A DNA stretch of 64,000 nucleotides from Halorussus rarus (GCF_003369835.1 NZ_QPMJ01000004.1:62001-126000), one strand, 5' to 3'. Numbered from the stretch's first letter, positions 53,996 to 61,899 are shown. The notes: a model not told the origin generated them from the letters alone. A program made the numbers and translations.

Positions 53996-56749
53996 TCACT
54001 CCCCGACGAGACGTGCAAGTCCGACCCGGGCCGCCAGCGCGAGGACGACGAACGCGCCGAAGCCCGCGGCGAGCCACGTCCACTCGGTCGCGCCGAGCGC
54101 GACCACGCCGAAGGGACTCCGGAGCGGCGTGTACAGCACCGCCAGCTGGAGCGCGAACGTGACCCCGACCGCCGCCAGCAGCCACGGGTTCGAGCCGACC
54201 GACAGACCGTAGCGCGACCGAATGAGCTGGATGCGGACCAGCTCGATGACCACCAGGAACGTGAAGAGCACGGTCTGGGCCGCTACCAGCGCGGTGCGGT
54301 CGAGGGCGTAGAAGAAGACCGCCAGTCCCGCGACCGCCATCAGGACCGCGATGGTGCCGACCGACGCCAGCACGCGCCGGTTCACGACGCGCTCGCCGGG
54401 GTCCCGCGGCGGCCGGTCCATCACGTCGTCGGCCTTCGGGTCGGCACCGAGCGCGAGCGCGGGCAGCCCGTCGGTGACCAGGTTGACCCACAGCAGCATC
54501 ACCGGGGTGAGCACCACCGCCTCCCTGCCGGCGAACGCCTCGGGGAAGAGCGCGGCGCCGACCAGCGCGCCGAAGAACACCACCAGGACCTCGCCCGCGT
54601 TGGCCGACAGCAGGTAGTTGACGAACTTCCGGACGTTGTCGAAGACGCCCCGGCCCTCGGCCACCGCGTCCCGGATGGTGGCGAAGTTGTCGTCACGGAG
54701 CACCACGTCGGCGGCGGTCCGGGCCACGTCGGTCCCTCGTCGGCCCATCGCGATCCCCACGTCGGCCCGCTTGAGCGCGGGGGCGTCGTTCACGCCGTCG
54801 CCGGTCATCGCCACCGCGTGGTCGCGCTCCTGGAGCGCCCGGAGGATGGCGACCTTGTGGGCCGGAGAGACCCGGGCGAACACCTCCACGTCCTCCACGC
54901 ACTCGGCCAGTTCGTCGTCCGAGAGCGCCTCGATCTCCGGCCCGGTCAGCGCCCCCTCGGGGTCGAAGCCCAGTTCGGCGCCGATGGCCTTCGCCGTCTC
55001 GACGTTGTCGCCGGTCGCCATCACGGTCCGGATGCCCGCCCGCCGGCAGTCGGCGACGGCGTCGGCCACCTCGGGTCTCGGCGGGTCCATCAGCCCCTGG
55101 AGACCCACGAACGTGAGGTCGCTCTCCAGTTCGTCGTCGCCGGCCTCGGGGTCGACGCCGTTCTTGCGAGCGAACGCCAGCACCCGCAGCGCGTCGGCGG
55201 CGAAGTCCCCGGTCACCGCCAGGATCTCGGCCCGGCGCTCGTCGGTGAGTGCGACCGCCCGCCCGTCGGCCAGCTCGCTCTCGCACCGGTCGAGAATCAC
55301 CTCGGGCGCGCCCTTGACGTACGCGGTCGGGCCGGATTCCGGGATGGCGTTTTCGCTTCCGCGGCCGTTTTCGTTTTCGTATTTATGTCCGTTTGCGTAT
55401 TCGTTTGCGTATGCGTTTACATCATTGTCGTCGGCCGGCGCGACCACGGTCATGCGCTTTCGCTCCGACGAGAACGGGACCTCGCGGAGTCGCTCGACGG
55501 ACTCCGCGACGCCGGCCTCCTCGGCTGCCCGGAGGAGCGCCACCTCGGTCGGGTCGCCCCGATAGCCGTCCGGGCCGCGCTCGGCGTCGTTGCAGACCGC
55601 GCCGGTCCTGAGCAGCGCGGCGAGCGCGGGCGGCGTCGGCCCGTCGGCGCGAGTCTCCGCGGCGGCCCGTTCACCGGTGGGCAGTTCGACGACCTCGCCG
55701 CCGGCGTAGGCCCGCCGGACAGTCATCTCGTTCTCGGTCAGCGTCCCGGTCTTGTCGGTGACGATAACGTCGACCGAGCCGAGGCTCTCGACCACCGGGA
55801 GCCGCCGGACCAGCGCGTTCCGCCGGAGGAGCCGGCGCGACCCGAGCGCCAGCGTGAGCGTGACCACCGCGGGCAGCCCCTCCGGCACCGCGGCCACCGC
55901 CAGCGTCACCGCGACCAGCAGGACCGCGACGGGCGACGACCCCGCGACCAGCAACTGCACCGCGGCGACGAACCCGATGATTCCGAGCGTCAGGCCCGCG
56001 ATGCGCCGGCCGAGCGCGTCGACCTCCTCCTGGAACGGCGTCGGCTGCTCTTCGGTCGACCCGAGCTGCTCGGCGATGGCGCCGACCTCGGTGTCCATCC
56101 CGGTCGCCACCGCGACCGCGGTCCCCCGTCCCTGGACCGCGTGGGTGTTCGTGAAGACCATCCCCTCCCGGTCGGCCGGCGGTGCGTCGGGGGCGACGGC
56201 ATCCGTCGTCTTCTCGACGCTCGCGCTCTCGCCGGTCAGCGCCGACTCGTCGGCGGCGAGCCGCTGGGCGTCGACCAGTCGCCCGTCGGCGGGGATCACG
56301 TCGCCCTGCGCGACGAAGAACACGTCGCCGGGCACCACCTCGCGGGCGTCGACCGTCCGCTTCTCGCCGTCCCGGAGCACGGTCGCGTCCGGCGTCGACA
56401 GCGACCGGAGCGCCTGGATCGACCGCTCGGTCCGGTAGTCCTGGACGAAGCCGAACAGCCCGTTGGCCAGCAGGATGGCGGCGATGAGCCCGGCCTCGGC
56501 GTACTCGGGCGTCTGGCCCGGCAGGAACCCCACGCCGAGCGACAGCGCCGCCGCCACCACGAGCAGGTAGGTCAGCCAGTTCCGGAACTGATCGGCGAAC
56601 AGGCCCGCGAGCGAGACTCCGTCCCGGTCGCGGATCTCGTTCGGTCCGTACTCCGCGAGGCGTCGCTCGGCCTCGTCGGCGCTCAGCCCCGTCTCGTCGG
56701 CGTCGAGTTCGTCGTACACCTCGCTCGGCGGCGCTGCGTGCCAGTCCAT
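53996..56749 (-). CDS. P-type cation-transporting ATPase, calcium type (SERCA/PMR1-like)
   Basis: 917 residues from the ATG at 56749. Cation-ATPase N-domain at the start, A-domain with LTGES, the phosphorylation motif DKTGT with Asp332 (332-336), N-domain KGAPE, P-domain TGDGVNDAP, and transmembrane motifs VPEGLPA in M4 and NLVTDGLPALALG in M6, typical of Ca-ATPases. A 28-residue low-complexity insert rich in Asn, Tyr, Ala and Glu (about 440-468) lies in the N-domain and is encoded by a CGNAAA hexamer array. The insert is in frame and the rest of the protein is intact. Likely exports Ca or Mn together with the CaCA exchanger. Confidence 0.94.
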   Translation of the reverse strand: MDWHAAPPSEVYDELDADETGLSADEAERRLAEYGPNEIRDRDGVSLAGLFADQFRNWLTYLLVVAAALSLGVGFLPGQTPEYAEAGLIAAILLANGLFGFVQDYRTERSIQALRSLSTPDATVLRDGEKRTVDAREVVPGDVFFVAQGDVIPADGRLVDAQRLAADESALTGESASVEKTTDAVAPDAPPADREGMVFTNTHAVQGRGTAVAVATGMDTEVGAIAEQLGSTEEQPTPFQEEVDALGRRIAGLTLGIIGFVAAVQLLVAGSSPVAVLLVAVTLAVAAVPEGLPAVVTLTLALGSRRLLRRNALVRRLPVVESLGSVDVIVTDKTGTLTENEMTVRRAYAGGEVVELPTGERAAAETRADGPTPPALAALLRTGAVCNDAERGPDGYRGDPTEVALLRAAEEAGVAESVERLREVPFSSERKRMTVVAPADDNDVNAYANEYANGHKYENENGRGSENAIPESGPTAYVKGAPEVILDRCESELADGRAVALTDERRAEILAVTGDFAADALRVLAFARKNGVDPEAGDDELESDLTFVGLQGLMDPPRPEVADAVADCRRAGIRTVMATGDNVETAKAIGAELGFDPEGALTGPEIEALSDDELAECVEDVEVFARVSPAHKVAILRALQERDHAVAMTGDGVNDAPALKRADVGIAMGRRGTDVARTAADVVLRDDNFATIRDAVAEGRGVFDNVRKFVNYLLSANAGEVLVVFFGALVGAALFPEAFAGREAVVLTPVMLLWVNLVTDGLPALALGADPKADDVMDRPPRDPGERVVNRRVLASVGTIAVLMAVAGLAVFFYALDRTALVAAQTVLFTFLVVIELVRIQLIRSRYGLSVGSNPWLLAAVGVTFALQLAVLYTPLRSPFGVVALGATEWTWLAAGFGAFVVLALAARVGLARLVGE
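55348..55419. repeat. hexamer array A inside the P-type ATPase gene
   Basis: Twelve hexamers in unbroken register, eleven beginning with CG on the + strand (CGTTTT, CGCTTC, CGTATT, CGTTTG and similar). On the coding strand they read AAC-GNN and TAC-GNN, giving Asn/Tyr followed by Ala, Glu or Gly. This is the longest array in the window. Confidence 0.9.
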
Positions 56750-56798
56750 GCGGGAACTCCTTCGACTCGACATCGGCCAGCGCCGAAAGTGTACGGGG

Positions 56799-57050
56799 CT
56801 ACGCGAGGAGTTCGCCCGAACCCTCGCCCGCATCGGCGACGGCGGGACGGTCCGGAGGCAGCGAGTTCTCCAGCCAGTGGTCGTCCTCGTAGCTGATGCG
56901 GTCGGCGGCGTCCGGATCGCGCGTCGCTCGCTCGTGCTGTGGCTCCCCGTACAGCGGGCGCTCGTCGGCGACCGCCTCGGCCGGGTGTTGGCGGGTCCCG
57001 TAGTGCGCTCGTTCTACTCTCTGGCTCGCGGGTGTCCGGTCGGTGGTCAT
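56799..57050 (-). CDS. short hydrophilic protein, unknown function
   Basis: 83 residues from the ATG at 57050. Rich in Arg, Asp, Glu and Pro, no membrane segment, probably largely disordered (ERAHYGTRQHPAEAVADE, RISYEDDHWLENSLPPD). Ends 49 bases before the P-ATPase start on the same strand and could be cotranscribed. No family recognised. Confidence 0.55.
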   Translation of the reverse strand: MTTDRTPASQRVERAHYGTRQHPAEAVADERPLYGEPQHERATRDPDAADRISYEDDHWLENSLPPDRPAVADAGEGSGELLA

Positions 57051-57134
57051 CGTCTTCCCCCAGTAGACGTTCGGCACGACACACCGTATCAACCCGGGAC
57101 GATTCTCGGAGGGCGGGAATCCGTCTCCCACCGA

Positions 57135-57182
57135 CGTTTGCGGTCACGTTTCCGATTTCGAAAACGATTACAGAACCGGGGC
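57135..57182. repeat. hexamer array B
   Basis: Eight hexamer positions, seven starting with CG (CGTTTG, CGGTCA, CGTTTC, CGATTT, CGAAAA, CGATTA, then CAGAAC and CGGGGC). Polarity flips in the middle from CGTTT to AAACG, around the 8-bp palindrome TTTCGAAA (57156-57163). It lies in the 290-bp gap between the 83-residue gene and the DUF192 gene; nothing else is recognisable there. Confidence 0.85.
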
Positions 57183-57340
57183 TCGCGGCGATCCGTTGCT
57201 CGTCCGGAACCGGGTTCGGCCGACACCCGCGGCTCCCAATCGGCCTCGAAAGAATATACCTCGTGTACCCCTACCCGAGGTATTTTTTCGGTGTCACCCA
57301 TCCTTTAAATGCTTTGTGGTCGGGGATGGTACCGGCGTCG

Positions 57341-57910
57341 CTACTCCGCCGTCGGCGCCGTTCCGTTGAACACGAGTTCGGTCCCCGGACCCACGCCGGT
57401 CCGGTTGGCGAACCCGCGCGGGAGCTCGACGACGTACTTCGCCTTGCCGTCGCTGGGGTAGGTCTCCAGTTCGCTCGTCGACGCGTTCGGCTGGGTCCTC
57501 GCGTGCTGGACGTTGAGCACCTCCCCGTCCGGACCGACGAAGATCATGTCCAGCGGAATCAGGGTGTTCTTCATCCAGAACGACACCTGCTGGGCGTTCG
57601 GGTAGACGAACACCATCCCGCTGTCGTTCGCGAGCGACTCGCGGTGCATCAGGCCCGACCGGCGCTCCCCGGCCTCGTCGGCGACGCGCAGGCTGACCTT
57701 CGCGTTCTCGCCGTTCGGCACGACGAACGTGGCGTTGACGACCCGCTCGACGTCGGTCGTCGTCGGCGCCGGGGTCGTCGTCCGGTCGTCGGCCGTTCCC
57801 GTCGAGTTCGGCTCTCCGCCGGCGTCGGTCGTCGTTCCGCCGCCGAGGCCTCCGACGCACCCGCCGAGCAGCACCATCGCCCCCACCAGAAGCGCTGCGT
57901 ACGTTCTCAT
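57341..57910 (-). CDS. DUF192 family lipoprotein
   Basis: 189 residues from the ATG at 57910. Sec-type lipobox LLGGC (Cys 18) followed by a Gly/Thr linker. The DUF192 domain is clear: GERRSGLMHRESL, GMVFVYPNAQQVSFWMKNTLIPLDMIFVG, and VVELPRGFANRTGVGPGTELVF. The family is widespread and its function is unsettled. A TATA-like element at 57934-57940 supports this start. Confidence 0.88.
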   Translation of the reverse strand: MRTYAALLVGAMVLLGGCVGGLGGGTTTDAGGEPNSTGTADDRTTTPAPTTTDVERVVNATFVVPNGENAKVSLRVADEAGERRSGLMHRESLANDSGMVFVYPNAQQVSFWMKNTLIPLDMIFVGPDGEVLNVQHARTQPNASTSELETYPSDGKAKYVVELPRGFANRTGVGPGTELVFNGTAPTAE

Positions 57911-57933
57911 GCGTCGAAGTACCCCCCGACCAG

Positions 57934-57940
57934 ATAAAAA
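57934..57940 (-). promoter_or_regulatory. TATA-like element for the DUF192 gene
   Basis: ATAAAAA on the + strand (TTTTTAT in coding sense) centred 27 nt before the ATG at 57910, the typical spacing for a leaderless transcript. Confidence 0.65.
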
Positions 57941-57942
57941 GG

Positions 57943-58419
57943 TTAGAGCGCGACGATGACGAAGCCCACCAGCAGCGAGAGCGTGACGACGAACTGCACG
58001 ACCGCCGACCCGAGGACCCCCACTGCGGCGTAGGCGGCCGCCCGGGCGCCCCGCCCGGCGCTCCGCGTGCGGTAGAGTTCGGCGGCGAACACCACGGCCG
58101 CGACCCCGAGGACCAGCGCGGCAGGTCCGGCGACGAACAGCAGCGGGATGCTGACCACGGACGCGAGAGCGACGGTCTTCGTCGAGGCACCGCCCGCGCC
58201 CGCCGCGAGCGCGCCGCCGAACTGGTCGGCGAGGATGGCCGCGATGCCGACGAGCGTGAACGCAGCCAGCGCGAGGAGGCCTGGTACGGCGTAGCCCGTC
58301 GACCACCAGTAGAGGTAGATGCCGACCAGCGACAGCCCCGCGCCCGGAACGAGCGGGACGACGCTCCCGGCCACGCCCCCGAGCAGGATCGCCACGGCGA
58401 CCAGGAAGAACGGGTCCAT
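57943..58419 (-). CDS. DUF456 membrane protein
   Basis: 158 residues with four or five helices rich in Gly and Ala. LLGGVAGSVVPLVPGAGLSLVGIYLYWWSTGY and VGIAAILADQFGGALAAGAGGAS are the two repeat halves typical of DUF456, which carries glycine-zipper motifs. Function unknown. It shares the strand with the DUF192 gene but that gene has its own promoter between them. Confidence 0.85.
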   Translation of the reverse strand: MDPFFLVAVAILLGGVAGSVVPLVPGAGLSLVGIYLYWWSTGYAVPGLLALAAFTLVGIAAILADQFGGALAAGAGGASTKTVALASVVSIPLLFVAGPAALVLGVAAVVFAAELYRTRSAGRGARAAAYAAVGVLGSAVVQFVVTLSLLVGFVIVAL

Positions 58420-58482
58420 GCCCCTCGCTTGGACTGTCCGCCGGTTAGCGGTTCCGGCTGCACTGCGTCTTCCGTGCCCTTA

Positions 58483-58523
58483 GTTTACGTAAACGCAAAC
58501 GTTACTCCAAACGCAATCGCAAA
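58483..58523. repeat. hexamer array C upstream of the ParA-like gene
   Basis: Starts with the perfect 12-bp palindrome GTTTACGTAAAC (58483-58494) and continues CGCAAA, CGTTAC, TCCAAA, CGCAAT, CGCAAA. Five CGs keep the 6-nt register and one position is TC. It lies in the divergent promoter region between the DUF456 and ParA-like genes. Confidence 0.85.
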
Positions 58524-58553
58524 TGTTGTTTCCGATACACGTGTCTGACGAAG

Positions 58554-58560
58554 GATTAAA
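58554..58560 (+). promoter_or_regulatory. TATA-like element of the ParA-like operon
   Basis: GATTAAA centred 33 nt before the ATG at 58590. The predicted start of transcription falls inside the following 22-bp palindrome, so a protein bound there would block initiation. Confidence 0.55.
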
Positions 58561-58567
58561 TGGGTCG

Positions 58568-58589
58568 TTTGCGTTTGCGCAAACGCAAA
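58568..58589. promoter_or_regulatory. 22-bp perfect palindrome at the ParA-like start codon
   Basis: TTTGCGTTTGCGCAAACGCAAA equals its own reverse complement and ends exactly at the base before the ATG. It is made of two hexamer units in each orientation, with CGs at 58566, 58572, 58578 and 58584, in register with array C. A natural candidate for an autoregulatory operator. Confidence 0.75.
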
Positions 58590-59480
58590 ATGGCACGCTC
58601 CATCCGGGCCTGTACCTTCCTCGACAAGGGCGGTACGGGCAAGACGACCACGGCGGCCCACCTCGGGGTCGCGCTGGCCGAGCAGGGCAACGACGTGCTG
58701 CTCATCGACCTCGCGGGCAAGCAGGGCGACCTCGTCAAGCACTTCGGCCGGTGGGAGACCGTCGAGCGCCAGATCGCCGAGGACGACGACTGGCCCAACA
58801 TCTCCACGGTGTTCCAGGACCAGTGGGGCGCAATCGCCGAGAAGCTTGGCGAGGCCGCGGTCGAGGGGCTCATCCTCGAGACCGACGAGGGCGTCGACCT
58901 GATTCCGGCCCACCCGGGCCTCGACGGCCTCGACGCCGAACTGGGCAACATCGACGACGCCCAGGACCGCTACTCCCGGCTCGACGCGTTCCTCGACGAG
59001 TACATCGAACCGCTGGGCTACGACGCCGTCCTCATCGACCTGCCGGGGCTGACCAACAACGTCAGCTACAACGGCCTCTGGGCCGCCCGGAACGTCATCG
59101 CGCCGGTCGAGATGGGCCCGTTCGAGTCCGAGCAGGCCGAGGCGCTCCGCGCGGACCTCGACAAGATCGGGGCCAACTTCGACGTGGACGTCCGCCTCTC
59201 CATGGTGCTGCCGAACAAGGTCGACACCCGGACGAAGCTCGCCGAGGAGTACCTCGCCGACTTCGAGGCGGCCTACCCCGAGGCCTTCGTCGCCTCCCAC
59301 GTCCCGGTGAGCCAGGACATCCGGAACGCGGCCGAGTCGGGCCGGACCGCGTTCGCGCTCGAGGAGCCCTCGACGACTGCCCGGCGTGCACGCGAAGCGT
59401 TCCTCGACATCGCCGAGACGCTGACCGAGCGACTGGAGCGCGCCGAGCCCCGCGCGGCCGCCGGAGGTGAGACCGCGTGA
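58590..59480 (+). CDS. ParA/Soj-family partition-type ATPase
   Basis: 296 residues from the ATG at 58590. The deviant Walker A is KGGTGKTT (13-20), the A-prime motif is LLIDLAGKQGDL with Asp40, and Walker B is AVLIDLPGLTNN. The order and spacing match ParA/Soj/MinD-like ATPases that bind DNA as ATP dimers. An in-frame ATG ten codons earlier would add RLRLRKRK encoded by the palindrome and overlap the TATA element, so it is rejected. It overlaps the next small gene by 4 bases (GTGA). Probably segregates or positions DNA or a protein array; chromosomal Soj-like regulators are the alternative. Confidence 0.92.
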   Translation: MARSIRACTFLDKGGTGKTTTAAHLGVALAEQGNDVLLIDLAGKQGDLVKHFGRWETVERQIAEDDDWPNISTVFQDQWGAIAEKLGEAAVEGLILETDEGVDLIPAHPGLDGLDAELGNIDDAQDRYSRLDAFLDEYIEPLGYDAVLIDLPGLTNNVSYNGLWAARNVIAPVEMGPFESEQAEALRADLDKIGANFDVDVRLSMVLPNKVDTRTKLAEEYLADFEAAYPEAFVASHVPVSQDIRNAAESGRTAFALEEPSTTARRAREAFLDIAETLTERLERAEPRAAAGGETA

Positions 59481-59869
59481 GCGACCCGGATCTCGAGGAG
59501 CTCCGCCAGCAGACCCAGCGCACCGACCGACTCGCGGAGTCGGCCGCCGGCGACGACGGGACCGACGACCTGGTCGAGGACCTGGTCGACGCCCTGACCG
59601 CCATCGACGAGGGCGACCAGGCCAAGACGTTCGCGGCACGCGACGAGTCGGTGACCGCGCTCCTCACTACCCTGGCCGACCGCGAGGAGGACCTCGAGGC
59701 GGTCGGCACCTCCCTCCAGGGCGCGCTGGGCCGGGACGTCGACCGCGACGCGCTCGACCGCAGCGAGATCGTCCGGCTCGCGGTCCGGCTCGGTCTCAGG
59801 GAGGCCGCGCCGGAGTACCTCGACCTGCTCGCCGACGCGTCGGCCGAGCACGCCCGTCGGAACTTCTGA
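59477..59869 (+). CDS. small partner protein of the ParA-like ATPase
   Basis: 130 residues from the GTG at 59477. Strongly acidic and helical, with LVEDLVDALTAIDEGDQAKTFAARDESVTALLTTL in the middle and a possible helix-turn-helix at SEIVRLAVRLGLREAAPEYLDLL. It has no ParB nuclease-like motif. Translational coupling to the ATPase and the nearby arrays suggest it is the site-binding adaptor, but DNA binding is not shown by the sequence. Array D begins 5 bases after its stop. Confidence 0.8.
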   Translation: MSDPDLEELRQQTQRTDRLAESAAGDDGTDDLVEDLVDALTAIDEGDQAKTFAARDESVTALLTTLADREEDLEAVGTSLQGALGRDVDRDALDRSEIVRLAVRLGLREAAPEYLDLLADASAEHARRNF

Positions 59870-59873
59870 GGGC

Positions 59874-59966
59874 CGTTTCCGGGTTCGTCTTTCGCATCCG
59901 TTCTCCGATTTGCATCCGTGTCCGGTTCCGTTTGCGTTTTCGAAAACGCTCACGCACACGTTATCG
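59874..59966. repeat. hexamer array D, downstream of the ParA/partner operon
   Basis: A degenerate left part (59874-59916) has CG spacings of 6, 7 and 11. The right part has nine CGs at exact 6-nt spacing (59917, 59923, 59929, 59935, 59941, 59947, 59953, 59959, 59965). The centre is the perfect 12-bp palindrome GTTTTCGAAAAC (59936-59947), where polarity turns from CGTTT to AAACG. Confidence 0.9.
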
Positions 59967-60076
59967 CTAGTCGATAGTCATTGGGTTGCCCGTCATCGAC
60001 GACGGTTCGTTTTCCATCTCCGGACCGATGGAACCCTTCTGTCGGACCCGAACGTCGGACCGCGAAGACCTCTATG

Positions 60077-60118
60077 CGAAAACGTATTCGTTAACGTAAT
60101 CGTAAATTCCTTCGTAAC
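60077..60118. repeat. hexamer array E
   Basis: CGAAAA, CGTATT, CGTTAA, CGTAAT, CGTAAA, one degenerate unit TTCCTT, CGTAAC. Six of seven positions keep CG. The centre has CGTTAACG, an 8-bp palindrome. Confidence 0.85.
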
Positions 60119-60192
60119 GGCAACCCCAGTCCTCGAGAGAAACGACGCGGTCCCGAAGGGCCGAGACTCGAACCGTATTCGAACCGATCTGG

Positions 60193-60246
60193 CGGAAACG
60201 CAAACGTAAACGAACACGAAAACGATACCGGAAACGAAACCGGGGC
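60193..60246. repeat. hexamer array F
   Basis: Nine CGs at exact 6-nt spacing from 60193 to 60241: CGGAAA, CGCAAA, CGTAAA, CGAACA, CGAAAA, CGATAC, CGGAAA, CGAAAC, CGGGGC. All in one orientation, the cleanest unidirectional array of the set. Confidence 0.9.
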
Positions 60247-60316
60247 TGCTGCGGCGTTCGTTGTTTTCAGCCGCGCGAGGTAGAGATTGATAAGTGATGG
60301 CGACGTACGACCAGTC

Positions 60317-60706
60317 GTGACCGACGAGGCGCCGACGTTCGACATCCCCCGCCGGCCCGAGCGGACCTACCCCCGCGACGGCGGCGTGGAGTACGAGGGC
60401 GGCACCGTCTTCCGGCTCTCGCCCGACGCCGACCGGTCGGAGTCGGACCTGGTCGCGCTCGTCGAGGACGTGCTCGACGGCGACCGGTACACCTTCGGCG
60501 ACTGGTTCGAACTCCCCGCGCCGGTGTATCTGGTCCACGACGAGCGCCACTCCACCGCGTTCCGGGTCGTGATCCGCCACGGGAGCGTGGAGCTCCACGT
60601 CCTCCCCGAGACCGCCCCGGAGGCCCTGGAGGGGATGTACGCCCGCCTCTGCGAGGACGACGACTGCGGCTGGCGCGTCGATTGCGAGACGACGCGGCCG
60701 GACTGA
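60317..60706 (+). CDS. conserved-looking acidic protein, unknown function
   Basis: 129 residues from the GTG at 60317, chosen because TTGATAAG lies 26 nt upstream. Two-part layout: an extended N-terminus (PRRPERTYPRDGGVEYEGG) and a compact alpha/beta domain (LVALVEDVLDGDRYTFGDWFELPAPVYLVHDE, AFRVVIRHGSVELHVLPET). Two cysteines in CEDDDCGWRVDCE at the end may bind metal. Not recognised. Confidence 0.65.
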   Translation: MTDEAPTFDIPRRPERTYPRDGGVEYEGGTVFRLSPDADRSESDLVALVEDVLDGDRYTFGDWFELPAPVYLVHDERHSTAFRVVIRHGSVELHVLPETAPEALEGMYARLCEDDDCGWRVDCETTRPD

Positions 60707-60787
60707 CGCGCCGGGCCGGCTCGGAACGGGAGGGCGGCGCCCCGCCGCGCGGTAGCTTTTTATCGTCGCCGCGATACCGGACCCGTA

Positions 60788-61456
60788 ATGACCCTTCCCA
60801 CGACCGACGACGCCCAGTTGCGGACCAGCGACACCGCCCCCGAGATGTGGGAGTTCGCGGAGGACGCCGACCCCGCCGAGGCCCGCCGGGCCTACCCCAG
60901 CGGGTGGCTCTGGGTGACCGGCGAGGACGCCGTCCGGTCGCTGCTGATCGCGCTGCTGGACGCCGACCCCGACGCTCGGTACGGCTTCGACGACCTCGCT
61001 TCGCGGGCGGACCGCGACGACGCGGCGGTCGAGCGGGCCATCGACGCGCTCATCTCGCTCGGCGTGCTGTTCGCCGACGAGGGGACGTATCGCATCAACG
61101 AGCACGCCATCGTCTACCACGCGGCGGGCGAACTCGCGGCTGCCGTCGAGGCGACCGGCGCGCCCGACGACGAGTCGGGCCTGGCGTACCTCGCGCGACT
61201 CGAGTCGGTGCGGCTGATGCTCGACGCCCTGCTGGAGGCAGACCTCGACCGGTCGCTGACCCAGGAGGACGTGCATCTACTGACGGGCGTCTCGCGCAAG
61301 CGAGTCTGGCTCCACGTCGAGAAGCTGGTCGAACTCGGCGTCCTCGAGGAGTCGGGCGACGAGTACCGCCTCGGTTCCGAGAGTCCCGTCCTGCGGCTGG
61401 TGCAGTCGCTCGACGCGGCGGTCGTCGGCGCGACGCTCGCTCCGTCCCACCCCTGA
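60788..61456 (+). CDS. tandem winged-helix DNA-binding protein
   Basis: 222 residues. Two winged-helix units: about 45-110 (SLLIALLDADPDARYGFDDLAS, VERAIDALISLGVLFADEGTYRIN) and about 140-205 (LMLDALLEADLDRSLTQEDV, GVSRKRVWLHVEKLVELGVLEESGDEYRL). No ligand domain. TTTTTATC at 60757-60764 is its promoter element. A transcription regulator of unknown target. Confidence 0.82.
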   Translation: MTLPTTDDAQLRTSDTAPEMWEFAEDADPAEARRAYPSGWLWVTGEDAVRSLLIALLDADPDARYGFDDLASRADRDDAAVERAIDALISLGVLFADEGTYRINEHAIVYHAAGELAAAVEATGAPDDESGLAYLARLESVRLMLDALLEADLDRSLTQEDVHLLTGVSRKRVWLHVEKLVELGVLEESGDEYRLGSESPVLRLVQSLDAAVVGATLAPSHP

Positions 61457-61503
61457 GACGTTCTCGGTCGGTCGTCCCCGATGCCCGCAGTGGGGTCAGT
61501 CGC

Positions 61504-61797
61504 TCAGGCGGTCGCTTCCTGCGGAAGGTCCACGTACTGGGCCTCCCACTCCCGGCGGGCCTCGATCTCGCGAGTGCCCCGGCGCGTCAGCGTGTAGTAG
61601 TTGGTGCGGCGGTCGCGCTGGCCCTTCTCGACGAACCCCTTGTCGACGAGGGTGTCGAGGTTCGGGTAGAGCCGGCCGTGGTGGATCTCCTTCTCGTAGT
61701 AGTCCTCGAGTTCGTCCTTGATGGCGAGCCCGTGCGGTTCGTCCAGCCCCGCGATGACGTACAGCAGATCTCTCTGGAAGCCTGTCAGGTCGTACAT
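61504..61797 (-). CDS. PadR family transcriptional regulator
   Basis: 97 residues. The PadR winged-helix pattern is complete: LLYVIAGLDEPHGLAIKDEL, HHGRLYPNLDTLVDKGFVEKG and NYYTLTRRGTREIEAR. It lacks the C-terminal dimerising helix of long PadR proteins, as in haloarchaeal short forms. Convergent with the tandem winged-helix gene. Confidence 0.92.
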   Translation of the reverse strand: MYDLTGFQRDLLYVIAGLDEPHGLAIKDELEDYYEKEIHHGRLYPNLDTLVDKGFVEKGQRDRRTNYYTLTRRGTREIEARREWEAQYVDLPQEATA

Positions 61798-61899
61798 CGT
61801 CTCCCCTTTTAGACCGGAACCTTCCTATCGGGAAAAGGATGATGGCCGTTTCGAACTCGCGGAACTGTCACGCCCGCGAGACGGCAGAATCGCCGGACG

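Larger units (their letters stand above)
59870..60316. other. 447-bp gene-free region with arrays D, E and F
   Basis: No gene is credible. Three separate hexamer arrays occupy it, with about 110 ordinary bases (59968-60076) between D and E and about 75 (60119-60192) between E and F. The end holds a TTGATAAG promoter element (60287-60294) for the next gene. Confidence 0.75.

Noticed and set aside
52715-56896. A 1393-codon open frame on the + strand opposite the exchanger and P-ATPase
   Set aside because: The product is Arg/His/Gln-rich, basic and without motifs. The two minus-strand genes beneath it are complete known families.
58560-58589. Longer start for the ParA-like protein adding MGRLRLRKRK
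   Set aside because: The extra codons lie in the 22-bp palindrome and the ATG overlaps the TATA-like element. ParA proteins start close to Walker A, as the 58590 start does.
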